From positions 62,001 to 126,000 of the forward strand of contig JAKLPS010000004.1 in assembly GCA_022013695.1 (NCBI GenBank): a DNA stretch of 64,000 bases, written 5' to 3'. This DNA comes from Weeksellaceae bacterium (GTDB taxonomy: Bacteria > Bacteroidota > Bacteroidia > Flavobacteriales > Weeksellaceae). A program made the translations under genes and the position numbers. This document shows positions 33,644 through 42,968 of this stretch, piece after piece. Within the stretch, counting starts at the first letter, position 1. Every line of letters starts with the position of its first letter. A model generated the notes under the pieces. That model was not told where the DNA came from. It saw nothing but the letters and a program-made list of their open reading frames with translations, and made no database searches.

Positions 33644-35449
33644 TTAAGATTTGGCGCCTCTTTCCACTCTTTTTCTTTCTTCTTCGGACAGGGTTTTCTT
33701 TCTCATACGGATGAAGTTTGGCGTTACCTCGATGGCTTCATCAGCTTGGATATATTCCATACATTCTTCCAGAGAAAATAAGATTTTGGGCGCCACGCCG
33801 GTGTCTTTATCCTTTCCCGAGGCGCGCATATTGTTCAGCTGTTTTGCTTCCACAATATTCACCACCAGATCTCCCGGCTTATTTTGCTCGCCAATGATCA
33901 TTCCGGCATAGATTTCCTCGCCCGGATCCACAAAAAACTTACCTCTATCTTGCAATTTCGCGATAGAATATTCAGTTGCAGGACCTTGCGTTTTGCTTAT
34001 CAACACGCCATTTCCCCGTCCGGGAATAGCGCCTTTGAAAGGTTTATATTCTGTGAATCGATGTGCCATAATGGCTTCGCCAGCGGTGGCAGTCAACATC
34101 TGAGAACGCAACCCAATCAAACCTCTGGATGGCATCTCGAACTCCAAATGCTGCATCTCGCCTTTGGTTTCCATAATGTGAAGATCGCCTTTTCTTTGCG
34201 TTGCCAAGTCGATGACACGGGAAGCATATTCCTCCGGCACGTCCACCACCAAAGATTCGTACGGTTCACATTTTTCTCCTTCGATTTCTCTAAGGATTAC
34301 CTGTGGCTGGCCGATCGTCATTTCATAACCTTCTCTCCTCATCGTTTCTATCAAAACGGACAAGTGAAGAATTCCTCGACCAAAAACCAAGAATGTATTG
34401 GCATCTTCGGTTTGTTCAACTCTTAATGCGAGGTTTTTCTCTAATTCTTTAGTCAATCTTTCTTTCAGGTGATTAGACGTTACATATTTTCCATCTTTCC
34501 CAAAGAACGGCGAATTGTTGATAGAGAAGGTCATATTAAGAGTCGGCTCATCGATAGATGTTCTCGGCAACGGTTCCGGATTTTCCAGATCTACGAATGA
34601 ATCTCCAATTTGAAACGCGTCAAAACCTACGACTGCGCAGATGTCTCCAGCTTTCACTTCGGATACTTTTTTCTTGCCAAGGCCTTCAAAAACATAAAGC
34701 TCTTTCACTTTGCCCTTCAAAATTTTTCCGTCGGCCTGCGCCAGTCCGATCCATTGCGATTCTTTGATCTCTCCACGGATGACTTTTCCGATTGCAATTC
34801 TCCCTAAGAATGAAGAATAATCGAGCGAAACAATCTGCATTTGCAAATTCCCTTCCTCTACTTTCGGTTCGGGCACGTATTGCAAAATCCCGTCTAATAA
34901 TGGGAAAATATTATCTGTTTGTTCTAAAGATGTGTTGAACCAGCCTTGCTTAGATGATCCATAGAACGTTGGGAAATCCAATTGCTCCTCGGTGGCATCT
35001 AGGTTGAAGAAAAGATCAAAAACCTGATCGTGAACTTCGTCTGGACGGCAGTTGGGCTTATCGACTTTGTTGATAACCACCAAAGGTCTCAATCCCAATT
35101 CCAAAGCTTTCTGAAGTACGAATCTGGTCTGTGGCATCGGGCCTTCGAAGGCATCTACCAGCAAAACGACACCGTCAGCCATTTTCAAAACACGTTCTAC
35201 TTCTCCACCAAAATCCGCGTGACCCGGCGTATCGATGACGTTGATTTTAACATCCTTGTAGGTAACCGATATATTTTTTGACAAAATCGTAATACCTCGT
35301 TCTCTTTCGAGATCGTTGTTATCCATTATCAAATCGCCAGTTTCCTGATTGTCTCGGAAGATGTTGGTGGCGTGGATAATTTTGTCCACCAAAGTGGTTT
35401 TTCCGTGGTCAACGTGTGCGATAATCGCTATATTTCTAATGTTCTGCAT
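33644..35449 (-). CDS. typA: Translational GTPase TypA/BipA
   Basis: A 601-residue EF-G-like GTPase: G1 AHVDHGKTT at 11-19, G3 [17 protein letters not shown]4 NKVD; domains II, III and V follow, then the TypA-specific C-terminal domain (..[26 protein letters not shown]..). It binds the 70S ribosome and assists 50S assembly and stress or cold adaptation. It is a single gene of normal length. Confidence 0.97.
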   Translation of the reverse strand: MQNIRNIAIIAHVDHGKTTLVDKIIHATNIFRDNQETGDLIMDNNDLERERGITILSKNISVTYKDVKINVIDTPGHADFGGEVERVLKMADGVVLLVDAFEGPMPQTRFVLQKALELGLRPLVVINKVDKPNCRPDEVHDQVFDLFFNLDATEEQLDFPTFYGSSKQGWFNTSLEQTDNIFPLLDGILQYVPEPKVEEGNLQMQIVSLDYSSFLGRIAIGKVIRGEIKESQWIGLAQADGKILKGKVKELYVFEGLGKKKVSEVKAGDICAVVGFDAFQIGDSFVDLENPEPLPRTSIDEPTLNMTFSINNSPFFGKDGKYVTSNHLKERLTKELEKNLALRVEQTEDANTFLVFGRGILHLSVLIETMRREGYEMTIGQPQVILREIEGEKCEPYESLVVDVPEEYASRVIDLATQRKGDLHIMETKGEMQHLEFEMPSRGLIGLRSQMLTATAGEAIMAHRFTEYKPFKGAIPGRGNGVLISKTQGPATEYSIAKLQDRGKFFVDPGEEIYAGMIIGEQNKPGDLVVNIVEAKQLNNMRASGKDKDTGVAPKILFSLEECMEYIQADEAIEVTPNFIRMRKKTLSEEERKRVERGAKS

Positions 35450-35572
35450 CTCTCTTTTTTACGCGTGCAAATGTAGTGAAATTTTGCGGTAAGACGAGCG
35501 CGATTTAATTATTTTTAAAAATATCGGCAAATAATTAACATCCTTTTAAAATTTTGTTAATCAACGACTTAC

Positions 35573-36757
35573 TCAAGTGCTTCGCAGAATCTCTTTTCCC
35601 TTGATGCTTTGCGTAAAAATCAAATATTGGTTCCCGCCGTCGTTCAGCTTGTATTTTTTCTTGATTTCGTCGGGTTTCAGAGGATAATTTTTGGAAATTA
35701 TATTGTACTTTGATCCTTTTTTCAAATCCTTTGCCTGTATTTTTTCGATTGATAAAATCCTTCCCGGAAAATCTTCCATTTTTTGCTCAGATGTATAAAT
35801 ATGTGTGTTTGGATGCAGCTTTTTCAATCCGAATTGTTGCGAAATGAGATTAAAAGCGCCCGCTTTTAGGATCGAATTATTGGGAATATAGAGGAAAGCC
35901 AGACTTCCAGAGAATTCTGATTTTGCATCTTTTTCGTCATTAAGATTAAAAGAAAATTCCGGCTCGCCTGATTCCAGATTCACGCAAGTGATCTTAATAT
36001 CGTGTTTGCTACGGCTTGCTCCCTTACTTTCTATTATTAAAACCAACTCTTTCACCTGATTTCTGACTGCAATAATCTGGATTTCGGTAATATCTTGCAG
36101 CGCCGCAATCAAATAGCTAATATCAACCAACGGCGACAATTTGACCATAATTTTTGACGAGACCGCCCGGAGTTTTTCCTCAATTTCCAGAAGATTGGGT
36201 GAAAGATCTTCGAGCAGAAATTTCTTTTTATTATTCAGATCTCTTCTTGCCGGATCTAGGTAAACGACATCAAAACTCATTTTTTTGTCTGCCTTAGAGA
36301 GCAACTGATTTTCAAGAAATTCTTCGAGGTTTTGATTGATGAACCTTGCTTTTCTATTCAAAATTTTCCAATTGTGCGCTACTATTTGGATCAGTTCGGG
36401 GTTTTGCTCTACCAGTGTTACATTTTCAAAATTCTGAGACAAAAAATAAGCGTCAATTCCGAAACCGCAGGTCAAATCGAGGAAGGATTGTCCATTCAGG
36501 CCTTTGGCTTTGTAGGCCGCTGTTGATTCTGACGAAGTCTGTTCTATATTGATGTTTGGCGGAAAAATAATATTTTGTTTTAAGAGAAATGGGAACTTTC
36601 GCTGCGCCGTCTTTTTACCTTTAATTTGCTGAACGATTTCCTGAATGGAAACGTCTGGAAATGGAGATTTTTTCAGTAATAATTGTTGTATATCGCCGTC
36701 AATGTGATCGTCTATAAACCTTTGAACTTGTGGTGACAGCCAATTTACAAACGCCAT
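35573..36757 (-). CDS. THUMP-like class I methyltransferase
   Basis: A 394-residue protein. A helical N-terminal part (1-85) is followed by a Rossmann SAM domain with FLDLTCGFGIDAYFLS (about 92-107) and VVYLDPARRD (about 165-174; the DPARR motif replaces NPPY), and a C-terminal THUMP-like domain (about 300-394). Such proteins occur as single copies in Bacteroidota and are likely RNA or protein methyltransferases; the substrate is not known to me. It starts 3 nt after the DUF1801 gene stop, suggesting cotranscription. Confidence 0.85.
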   Translation of the reverse strand: MAFVNWLSPQVQRFIDDHIDGDIQQLLLKKSPFPDVSIQEIVQQIKGKKTAQRKFPFLLKQNIIFPPNINIEQTSSESTAAYKAKGLNGQSFLDLTCGFGIDAYFLSQNFENVTLVEQNPELIQIVAHNWKILNRKARFINQNLEEFLENQLLSKADKKMSFDVVYLDPARRDLNNKKKFLLEDLSPNLLEIEEKLRAVSSKIMVKLSPLVDISYLIAALQDITEIQIIAVRNQVKELVLIIESKGASRSKHDIKITCVNLESGEPEFSFNLNDEKDAKSEFSGSLAFLYIPNNSILKAGAFNLISQQFGLKKLHPNTHIYTSEQKMEDFPGRILSIEKIQAKDLKKGSKYNIISKNYPLKPDEIKKKYKLNDGGNQYLIFTQSIKGKEILRST

Positions 36758-36760
36758 TGA

Positions 36761-37174
36761 TCAGTTAAAATTTCTGATTTTTGAAATGGTCGAATGGATC
36801 AATTTTCTTAGAATATCAAAATTAATATCTTCATTTTTTTTGACATAGATGCAAGCTTTGGCCATTTTGAATTTGCCCAATTCTTTTAGCAAATCCGCTT
36901 TATCGTCGCTATCGGGATAGAGGTATAGAGAAATTTGAGCAACTCTACTGGAAAGTGCCACAAGAGGCGCATCGCCTTCGTGTCCGCTGGCATATTTGTA
37001 ATGATAACTGCCAAATCCAACAATAGCCGTTCCCCACATTTTGGCCGGGAAATCCGACGTTTCTCCGAAAATTTTTACCAGTTCCTTGATATCATTTCTG
37101 CGTTTTTCATCAGAAATCTGGTTGATGTAATCTTCGACGGACAGGTCCGTTTCTGTGGTTTTATTTTTTGCCAT
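36761..37174 (-). CDS. DUF1801 domain protein
   Basis: A 137-residue soluble protein matching DUF1801 (YdhG-like): the N-terminal VEDYINQISDEKRRNDIKELVKIF, central MWGTAIVGFGSYHYKYASG and LVALSSRVAQISLYLY are family landmarks. The fold is known from structural genomics, the function is not. It is the first gene of a two-gene run with the THUMP-like methyltransferase. Confidence 0.9.
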   Translation of the reverse strand: MAKNKTTETDLSVEDYINQISDEKRRNDIKELVKIFGETSDFPAKMWGTAIVGFGSYHYKYASGHEGDAPLVALSSRVAQISLYLYPDSDDKADLLKELGKFKMAKACIYVKKNEDINFDILRKLIHSTISKIRNFN

Positions 37175-37400
37175 AAGGTTCGTGAATGATGAATGATAAT
37201 CGATAATATGAGAAAGTGTTTGAAATATAAAAGTCTTAAAATCAGTAATGTATTTTAAAAGTAAAATTAATTATTCACAATGCTCAAGATGTAAAGTTCG
37301 GAAATATCTCTGGGTTTTGTAACATTTTTTCCGCTTCGGAATAAACATTAATACTATTTCTTTTGTTTCGCTGCTTCGTAGCTATTCTTTTTCATCAATT

Positions 37401-38798
37401 CTACACCGATTTCATATTGTCGCCATCTCGGAAATTAAGTCTGCGGAAGACGAAAGCGGACAGAATTGTCAGAAAACCAACGATCAGAAATGTATAACGA
37501 AAAGCATTATGAATTTGATTTTTGATCAAAGAGGTATCGCCTTCAAACAGTTTTAAAATAATCAATCCAAACGCAATTCCAAATCCAACCGCAAACTGCT
37601 GATTGACAGAAACAAATGAATTTCCGCTGCTGTGTTGGTAAGACCTGAGATCTGCGATAGAAATCGTATTCATAGAGGTAAACTGAATCGAATTGAAAAA
37701 TCCCAAAACCAAAAGAATAGGGACAAACCAATAAATGGAGCTGTGAACGCCCGGAATCGCCAAAACACAGATCACCAAACCGATTACGAAAGTGTTGAAC
37801 ATCAACGTTTGACGGTAACCAAATCTATGCAAAATTTTGATAACGGCTGACTTGCCAAACATAGATGTGAGAGCCATCGGCGCCACAATCCAACCCGAGG
37901 TGAGGGCGGATTGTCCATAAGCAATCTGAATCATCAGGGGAACCAGAAGCGGAATGGAACTGATTCCCAGTCTTGTTGCGAGATTTCCTAAAATCCCAAC
38001 GCGAAAAGTACGCACCTGAAAAAGGTTGAGAGGAAAAATAGGATTGTTGTCGGTTTTTGCGTGTTGGTAATAGAAATACAGCATCAAAAAACCCAATACA
38101 AAAACCAAGAGAACCGGCGTAATATTCTGCGCGTTTCCCAGCAATTCCAAAGAAACGGAAAGAAGCAAAGAGGCCATCGCAAAGATCAGAAATCCCTTCA
38201 AATCGAAATCGATCACGGGCGATTTGTAATTGGGCATATATTTTAAACTCAAAATAATCCCCAAAACGCCAATGGGAAGATTGATGAGAAAAATCCAGTG
38301 CCACGTCATATAATCGACAATGTATCCGCCAACAACGGGACCCATCACGGGGCCAATCAGGGCTGGAACTATTGCAAAATTCATCGCTTTCAGCAGTTCA
38401 TTTTTGTTGAAGGCTTTGATTAAAGCTAATTTTCCCACCGGCGTCATCAGACTTCCGCCGACACCTTGCACAACTCTGGAAATCACCAACTGTGTCAAAT
38501 CGTGTGACAATGAACAAAACAAGGATCCAAGGGAAAAAATTGCGATAGCAATGATGAAAATCTTCTTCGTCCCAAACTTGTCTGCCAAAAATCCACTAAC
38601 TGGCATAAAGAGCGCCAATGTCAGAACATAGCTGATGATGGCATTCTGCATATTCAGTGGCGACTCGTGCAAATCTCGGGCTATGGATGGTAAAGAGGTG
38701 TTTAGAATCGTAGAATCCAGCATCTGCATAAAAATCGCCGTTCCTAAGATGAATGGAAGAAACCTTTTTACGGAATCTGTTGCTTGTATTTCGCTCAT
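37401..38798 (-). CDS. DHA2-family (EmrB/QacA-like) drug exporter
   Basis: A 465-residue major facilitator protein with about 14 transmembrane segments. The early LDSTILNTSLPSIA (residues about 27-40) is motif D1 of the DHA2 family, GFLADKFGTKKIF is motif A, and VVQGVGGSLMTPVGKLAL and PVMGPVVGGY (motif C) define proton-driven drug antiport. No EmrA-like adaptor gene is adjacent, so it may work alone at the inner membrane. It is a single gene. Confidence 0.92.
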   Translation of the reverse strand: MSEIQATDSVKRFLPFILGTAIFMQMLDSTILNTSLPSIARDLHESPLNMQNAIISYVLTLALFMPVSGFLADKFGTKKIFIIAIAIFSLGSLFCSLSHDLTQLVISRVVQGVGGSLMTPVGKLALIKAFNKNELLKAMNFAIVPALIGPVMGPVVGGYIVDYMTWHWIFLINLPIGVLGIILSLKYMPNYKSPVIDFDLKGFLIFAMASLLLSVSLELLGNAQNITPVLLVFVLGFLMLYFYYQHAKTDNNPIFPLNLFQVRTFRVGILGNLATRLGISSIPLLVPLMIQIAYGQSALTSGWIVAPMALTSMFGKSAVIKILHRFGYRQTLMFNTFVIGLVICVLAIPGVHSSIYWFVPILLVLGFFNSIQFTSMNTISIADLRSYQHSSGNSFVSVNQQFAVGFGIAFGLIILKLFEGDTSLIKNQIHNAFRYTFLIVGFLTILSAFVFRRLNFRDGDNMKSV

Positions 38799-38846
38799 TA
38801 TTAAATTTACTGAATTAAAAACATCTGCTGCAATGCAGATTACTAT

Positions 38847-39908
38847 TTAAGCCAAAGGCTCTTGCTGGCTAAGGCAATGGAAACTTCCCAAGCCCCAGAT
38901 CATATCAGTAGAATCTATACCGACCACTTCCCGATCGGGAAAGCATTTCTGAATAATTTTGAGGGCAACCTCGTCCTTTTTGCAATTATAAATGGGGACA
39001 ATTACGGATTTGTTGGCGATGTAGAAATTGGCGTAAGATGCCGGCAATCTTTGTCCGTCGCAATAAACCGGATCCGGCATTGGAAGTTCAATAATATTTA
39101 GAGGTCTTCCGTCTAAAAGTTTCATTTCTTTTAACTGGCGGATATTATTTTGCAGGACTTCATAATTATCATCATCTTTATTATCTTCGATAACTGCCAG
39201 AACAGTGTCCACATTTACGAAACGAACGGTATCGTCCACGTGTCCGTCGGTATCGTCGCCAACGATGCCGTCATCTACCCAAAGCACCTGTTTTTGTCCG
39301 TAATATTTTTTCAGATATTCCTCAATTTCTCCTTGTGAAAGATGCGGATTTCTGTTGTCATTGAGCAGGCAAGATTTGGAAGTCAAGACCGTCCCGGCAC
39401 CATTGAACTCCACAGAACCGCCTTCCATAATGATTCCTGGATATAGAACAGGAAATCCTTTTTCTTCAGCTATTTTGGTCGGAATCGCATCGTCTAATTC
39501 AAATGGCGGATATTTTCCTCCCCAAGCATTGAAACCCCAATCAATAATGATTTTCTTTGGTTCTTGTCCTTTTTTATTAATCAAGAAAGCTGGGCCGTGA
39601 TCTCTGCACCAGGCGTCGTTGGTTTCGTGGAAATAGAATTCGACCTTAGAAATATCTGCGCCGGCTTTGGCGATATGTTCCATTGCGAAGGCCTGCATTT
39701 CCTGATCTTTTACATTGATGGAGACAAATTCTCCTTTAGTTAATTCGGCGATAAATTTGGCGTAAGCAGGATAGATCCGATTGATTTTTCCAGGCCAGGA
39801 TTCCTCTTTATGAGGCCAGGAAAGCCAGGTTGCCTCGTGCTCTTCCCATTCTGCGGGAAAAGTGTAATCGGAGATTTGGAAAGTTTGAGAGATATTATTA
39901 TTATTCAT
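38847..39908 (-). CDS. aguA: Agmatine deiminase
   Basis: A 353-residue peptidylarginine/agmatine deiminase-fold enzyme. Conserved EATWLSWPHKEESWPG near the N-terminus, CRDHGPAF, EGGSVEFNGAGT, DGHVDDTVRFV and the catalytic Cys in GLGSFHCLSQQEP (C345). It converts agmatine to N-carbamoylputrescine and ammonia. Its partner aguB lies upstream, separated only by a damaged small lipoprotein gene, so the locus encodes the agmatine-to-putrescine route. Confidence 0.94.
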   Translation of the reverse strand: MNNNNISQTFQISDYTFPAEWEEHEATWLSWPHKEESWPGKINRIYPAYAKFIAELTKGEFVSINVKDQEMQAFAMEHIAKAGADISKVEFYFHETNDAWCRDHGPAFLINKKGQEPKKIIIDWGFNAWGGKYPPFELDDAIPTKIAEEKGFPVLYPGIIMEGGSVEFNGAGTVLTSKSCLLNDNRNPHLSQGEIEEYLKKYYGQKQVLWVDDGIVGDDTDGHVDDTVRFVNVDTVLAVIEDNKDDDNYEVLQNNIRQLKEMKLLDGRPLNIIELPMPDPVYCDGQRLPASYANFYIANKSVIVPIYNCKKDEVALKIIQKCFPDREVVGIDSTDMIWGLGSFHCLSQQEPLA

Positions 39909-39924
39909 TTTTAATTTTTAGGGT

Positions 39925-40278
39925 TTAGTCTGAGCCTAAACAAGTAATTTTTCCATTTTTTATTTCAACTTCCGCATAACTATGTTATTCAATACAACTG
40001 AAATTTTATCATTCTTCAGCGTCGAAGTTCTAATTTCAGGTTTCCCGATAACTGTACTTCCACAATTACTTAGAATGTTTGCTTTCCATTGAATTTTTTT
40101 TATATTTTACAAGCGTTTTGAATAAATCCTCAATAACATATTTGTTTCCCTCACTATCAGTTATGAAATTTTTATTTTCAAAACTTCTGTTTACTTTTCT
40201 ATCATCGCCAATAGATATATTTTCTGTATTTTGATGACAAGAAATTAATAAAAGAAAAATCCAAACTATTATTTTCAT
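39925..40278 (-). pseudogene. Small lipoprotein gene with two compensating frameshifts
   Basis: From the ATG at 40278 the leader MKIIVWIFLLLISC is a lipoprotein signal (Cys14), followed by a polar chain ending ..VIEDLFKTLVKYKK. In the annotated frame translation stops at residue 70, but deleting one A from the eight-A run (40094-40101) opens a protein-like continuation (IQWKANILSNCGSTVIGKPE.. to ..KISVVLNN), and adding one base near 39981-39988 restores the first frame with SYAEVEIKNGKITCLGSD and a stop at 39925. The whole span is an exact multiple of three (118 codons). It lies 9 nt after aguB and before aguA. The family is not recognised. Either decay or two assembly indels explain it; a genuine 70-residue lipoprotein is the remaining alternative. 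Confidence 0.7.
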
Positions 40279-40287
40279 GAAAAAATT

Positions 40288-41163
40288 TTATTCTTCATCT
40301 ATAAAACGTTTTGTAATCGGCGAATAAGTTTCGATTCTTCTGTCTCTCAAAAATGGCCAGTGCTTTCTCATATAATCTGTCTGCGCCAGATCAACTTCTG
40401 TTACAACCACTTCTTCCTGGTCGTGAGAAGCAAGATATAATAATTTTCCCTGAGCATTCGTTACGAAACTTCCGCCCCAGAATTTCATTGCGCCATCTTG
40501 CTCGAAGCCTACTCTATTGACAGAAACTACGGGAAGCCCATTTGCAACCGAGTGAGATCGCTGGATGGTTTGCCAGGCATTATATTGATCCTGATTGGTT
40601 TCTTCGTCCTGAGTGGTGTCCCAACCAATTGCTGTGGGGTAAAACAAAATATCCGCGCCCATCAAAGCTGTAATTCTGGATGCTTCGGGATACCACTGAT
40701 CCCAGCAAATCAAAACACCAACTTTACCGAATTTTGTAGGGAAAACTTTATAACCCAAATCGCCCGGCGTGAAGTAGAATTTCTCATAAAATGCAGGATC
40801 ATCTGGAATGTGCATTTTTCGGTATTTGCCAAGATAAGCTCCGTCTGCATCGATAACAGCAGTTGTATTATGATAAAGACCCTGCGCTCTTTTCTCGAAT
40901 AATGAAGCGATGATGACAACGCCCAATTCTTTGGCAACTCCAGACAACGCATCGGTTGAAGGTCCGGGAATTGGCTCTGCCAAATCGAAATTATGGTAAT
41001 CTTCGACATCGCAAAAGTATAAAGAAGTGAAAAGCTCCTGCAGACAGACGATCTGTGCGCCTTTTGCGGCGGCTTCTCGTATTTTTTCGATGGCTTTGCT
41101 CAGGTTTTGCTGCTTTTCTGCGGTGCAAGACATCTGAACGGTACCAATTTTTGCTTTCGACAT
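40288..41163 (-). CDS. aguB: N-carbamoylputrescine amidohydrolase
   Basis: A 291-residue nitrilase-superfamily enzyme with the catalytic triad E43 (LQELF), K116 (YRKMHIPDD) and C153 (LICWDQWYPE). WDQWYPEASR and the GGSF.. segment match the AguB/plant NLP1 branch. It hydrolyses N-carbamoylputrescine to putrescine, carbon dioxide and ammonia, the step after AguA. First gene of the agu run. Confidence 0.95.
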   Translation of the reverse strand: MSKAKIGTVQMSCTAEKQQNLSKAIEKIREAAAKGAQIVCLQELFTSLYFCDVEDYHNFDLAEPIPGPSTDALSGVAKELGVVIIASLFEKRAQGLYHNTTAVIDADGAYLGKYRKMHIPDDPAFYEKFYFTPGDLGYKVFPTKFGKVGVLICWDQWYPEASRITALMGADILFYPTAIGWDTTQDEETNQDQYNAWQTIQRSHSVANGLPVVSVNRVGFEQDGAMKFWGGSFVTNAQGKLLYLASHDQEEVVVTEVDLAQTDYMRKHWPFLRDRRIETYSPITKRFIDEE

Positions 41164-41338
41164 TTTCTGAAAATTTTTACAAAAATACTAAGATTATAGG
41201 GAATCAAAATGCTGCCGGAAAAATCGGTGCGATATTATGCAAAATTAATTTAGAAATCAGCATTTTCTATTTCTTAAAGCTCAAAATCCTGCGGAATATT
41301 TTACCTTTACATCCTATATAAAACATCCAATACCAACG

Positions 41339-41749
41339 ATGAATTACCACACCAGAAAATGGATAAAGCCAGAAGATCTCAATCCGAACCAATCACTTTT
41401 CGGAGGCAGATTGTTGCAATGGATCGACGAGGAAGCGGCGTTGTACGCCATTATTCAGCTGGAAAATACGAGGACGGTCACCAAATACATTTCTGAAATC
41501 AACTTTGTAAGTTCGGCCAAGCAGGGCGATATTATAGAAATCGGAATCGAGGCGGTGGAATTCGGGAGGTCATCTCTCACATTACGCTGTGAAGTCCGAA
41601 ACAAAATGACACACCAAAAAATCATCACGATTGAAAGATTGGTTTTCGTCGCATTAGATGAAGATGGAAATCCCAAACCACACGGCAAAACCAAAATCGA
41701 ATATGTGGAAGACCGGCTGAATGTAAAAAATACTTCGCATGAAAAATAA
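41339..41749 (+). CDS. Acyl-CoA thioesterase (hotdog fold)
   Basis: A 136-residue 4HBT-type thioesterase: PNQSLFGGRLLQWIDEEAA is the characteristic first helix (Asn/Asp active-site region) and the EINFVSSAKQGDIIEI strand follows, as in the YciA/BFIT-like hexameric enzymes. It releases fatty acid from acyl-CoA; chain preference cannot be read from sequence. It is a single gene, divergent from aguB. Confidence 0.92.
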   Translation: MNYHTRKWIKPEDLNPNQSLFGGRLLQWIDEEAALYAIIQLENTRTVTKYISEINFVSSAKQGDIIEIGIEAVEFGRSSLTLRCEVRNKMTHQKIITIERLVFVALDEDGNPKPHGKTKIEYVEDRLNVKNTSHEK

Positions 41750-41912
41750 ATCTGAAGAATAAGGGCCTAAATATTTTTGGAAAAACTGATTAAAATTAAG
41801 AAATCGCATCATCCTATTTTAGCTATTGTTTTTGATAAAAATCGTGAAATAATTAACCGTTAAAACCGTACAATTTGCTAAAGATGATGATTTTGGCAAA
41901 GTATTTTTTCTG

Positions 41913-42917
41913 ATGAGCACAAAATCCAAATTTTTCCGACTTAGCAATCCGATTATCCAGAGTTTTTCTTTTGAGAAATTTTTGCAGAAATTGCCATTTC
42001 GAGATTTGATTTTGGTTTATCATTTGGCTTCTGATGAAGAGGTGAAACATGTCAAGCACTTGTTTCCTTATCGGTCCGTAAAACAATTTGAAAATGATCT
42101 CGATTTTCTTTCCCAATATTTCGATTTCCTAGATTGGGAAACTTTTATCAAAGAGAAAACGGAAAAAGTAAGCAGAAAAAAGCCTACCATTCTCCTGACT
42201 TTTGATGATGGCTATTGCGAGTTTTATGACATCATTGCACCAATTCTTAAACGAAAAGGAATCTTTGCGGTTCAATTTATCAATCCAAAATTCATTGATA
42301 ACCAAGACTTGATGTGGCGAAATAAAGTCAGCCTGCTTGTTAAGGAACTTGTTGATCATAAACGATCTAAAGACAAAATGCTGAAATATAAACCAGCGGA
42401 ATTACAGAAAAACATTTTATCCGTCAGCTTTCAGAATCAAAATCAGCTGGACGAGGTTGCACAACTTTTGGAAATCGATTTCAATGACTATCTCAAAAAA
42501 AATCCTATTTATCTCACGACTGAGCAAGTGCGACAACTGAAAAATGATGGTTTCGGAATCAGTTCTCACGGCTGGGATCATCCGTTTTACAACCAACTTT
42601 CACTGGCTGATCAACTGAAAAACACGCAGAAATCGTTAAATTTTATGAAAGAAAATCAGTTTCTGAATGACTCTTTTGCCTTTCCTTTTACCGATCATTT
42701 GGTTACTAATGAATTTTTTGATTCAATATTCAACCAAAATCCTGATTTGAAATTTACTTTTGGCGCCGCTGGTCTCAAACTCGATAATTACGCAAGAAAT
42801 TTGCAGAGAATTCCGATGGAAATCGGAAATTATTCGGCAAAAGAACTGCTAAAAAACGAGATTCTCTATTATCAAATATTACAGAAATTCAAGAAAAATA
42901 AGATTATCCGGAGCTGA
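41913..42917 (+). CDS. Polysaccharide deacetylase family protein
   Basis: A 334-residue NodB-fold protein. TFDDGY at residues 96-101 supplies the catalytic Asp and metal Asp; H219 and H223 (SSHGWDHP) give the HxxxH metal motif; early LVYHLASDEE is typical of deacetylases acting on surface or intercellular polysaccharide. There is no evident signal peptide, so it may act on a cytoplasmic or membrane glycolipid. It precedes a GNAT-family gene by 51 nt, and the two may work on the same glycan. Confidence 0.88.
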   Translation: MSTKSKFFRLSNPIIQSFSFEKFLQKLPFRDLILVYHLASDEEVKHVKHLFPYRSVKQFENDLDFLSQYFDFLDWETFIKEKTEKVSRKKPTILLTFDDGYCEFYDIIAPILKRKGIFAVQFINPKFIDNQDLMWRNKVSLLVKELVDHKRSKDKMLKYKPAELQKNILSVSFQNQNQLDEVAQLLEIDFNDYLKKNPIYLTTEQVRQLKNDGFGISSHGWDHPFYNQLSLADQLKNTQKSLNFMKENQFLNDSFAFPFTDHLVTNEFFDSIFNQNPDLKFTFGAAGLKLDNYARNLQRIPMEIGNYSAKELLKNEILYYQILQKFKKNKIIRS

Positions 42918-42968
42918 AAATGAGGCTTGGACTAAAGTCTTGCTTATATTTGTCGAAACTATTTTTCT

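Noticed and set aside
33492-33647. Plus-strand open frame of about 50 codons in the galK-typA spacer (ending ..[14 protein letters not shown])
   Set aside because: It has only TTG or GTG starts, no ribosome-binding site or family match, and overlaps the galK promoter region. It may be a remnant, but there is not enough to annotate it.
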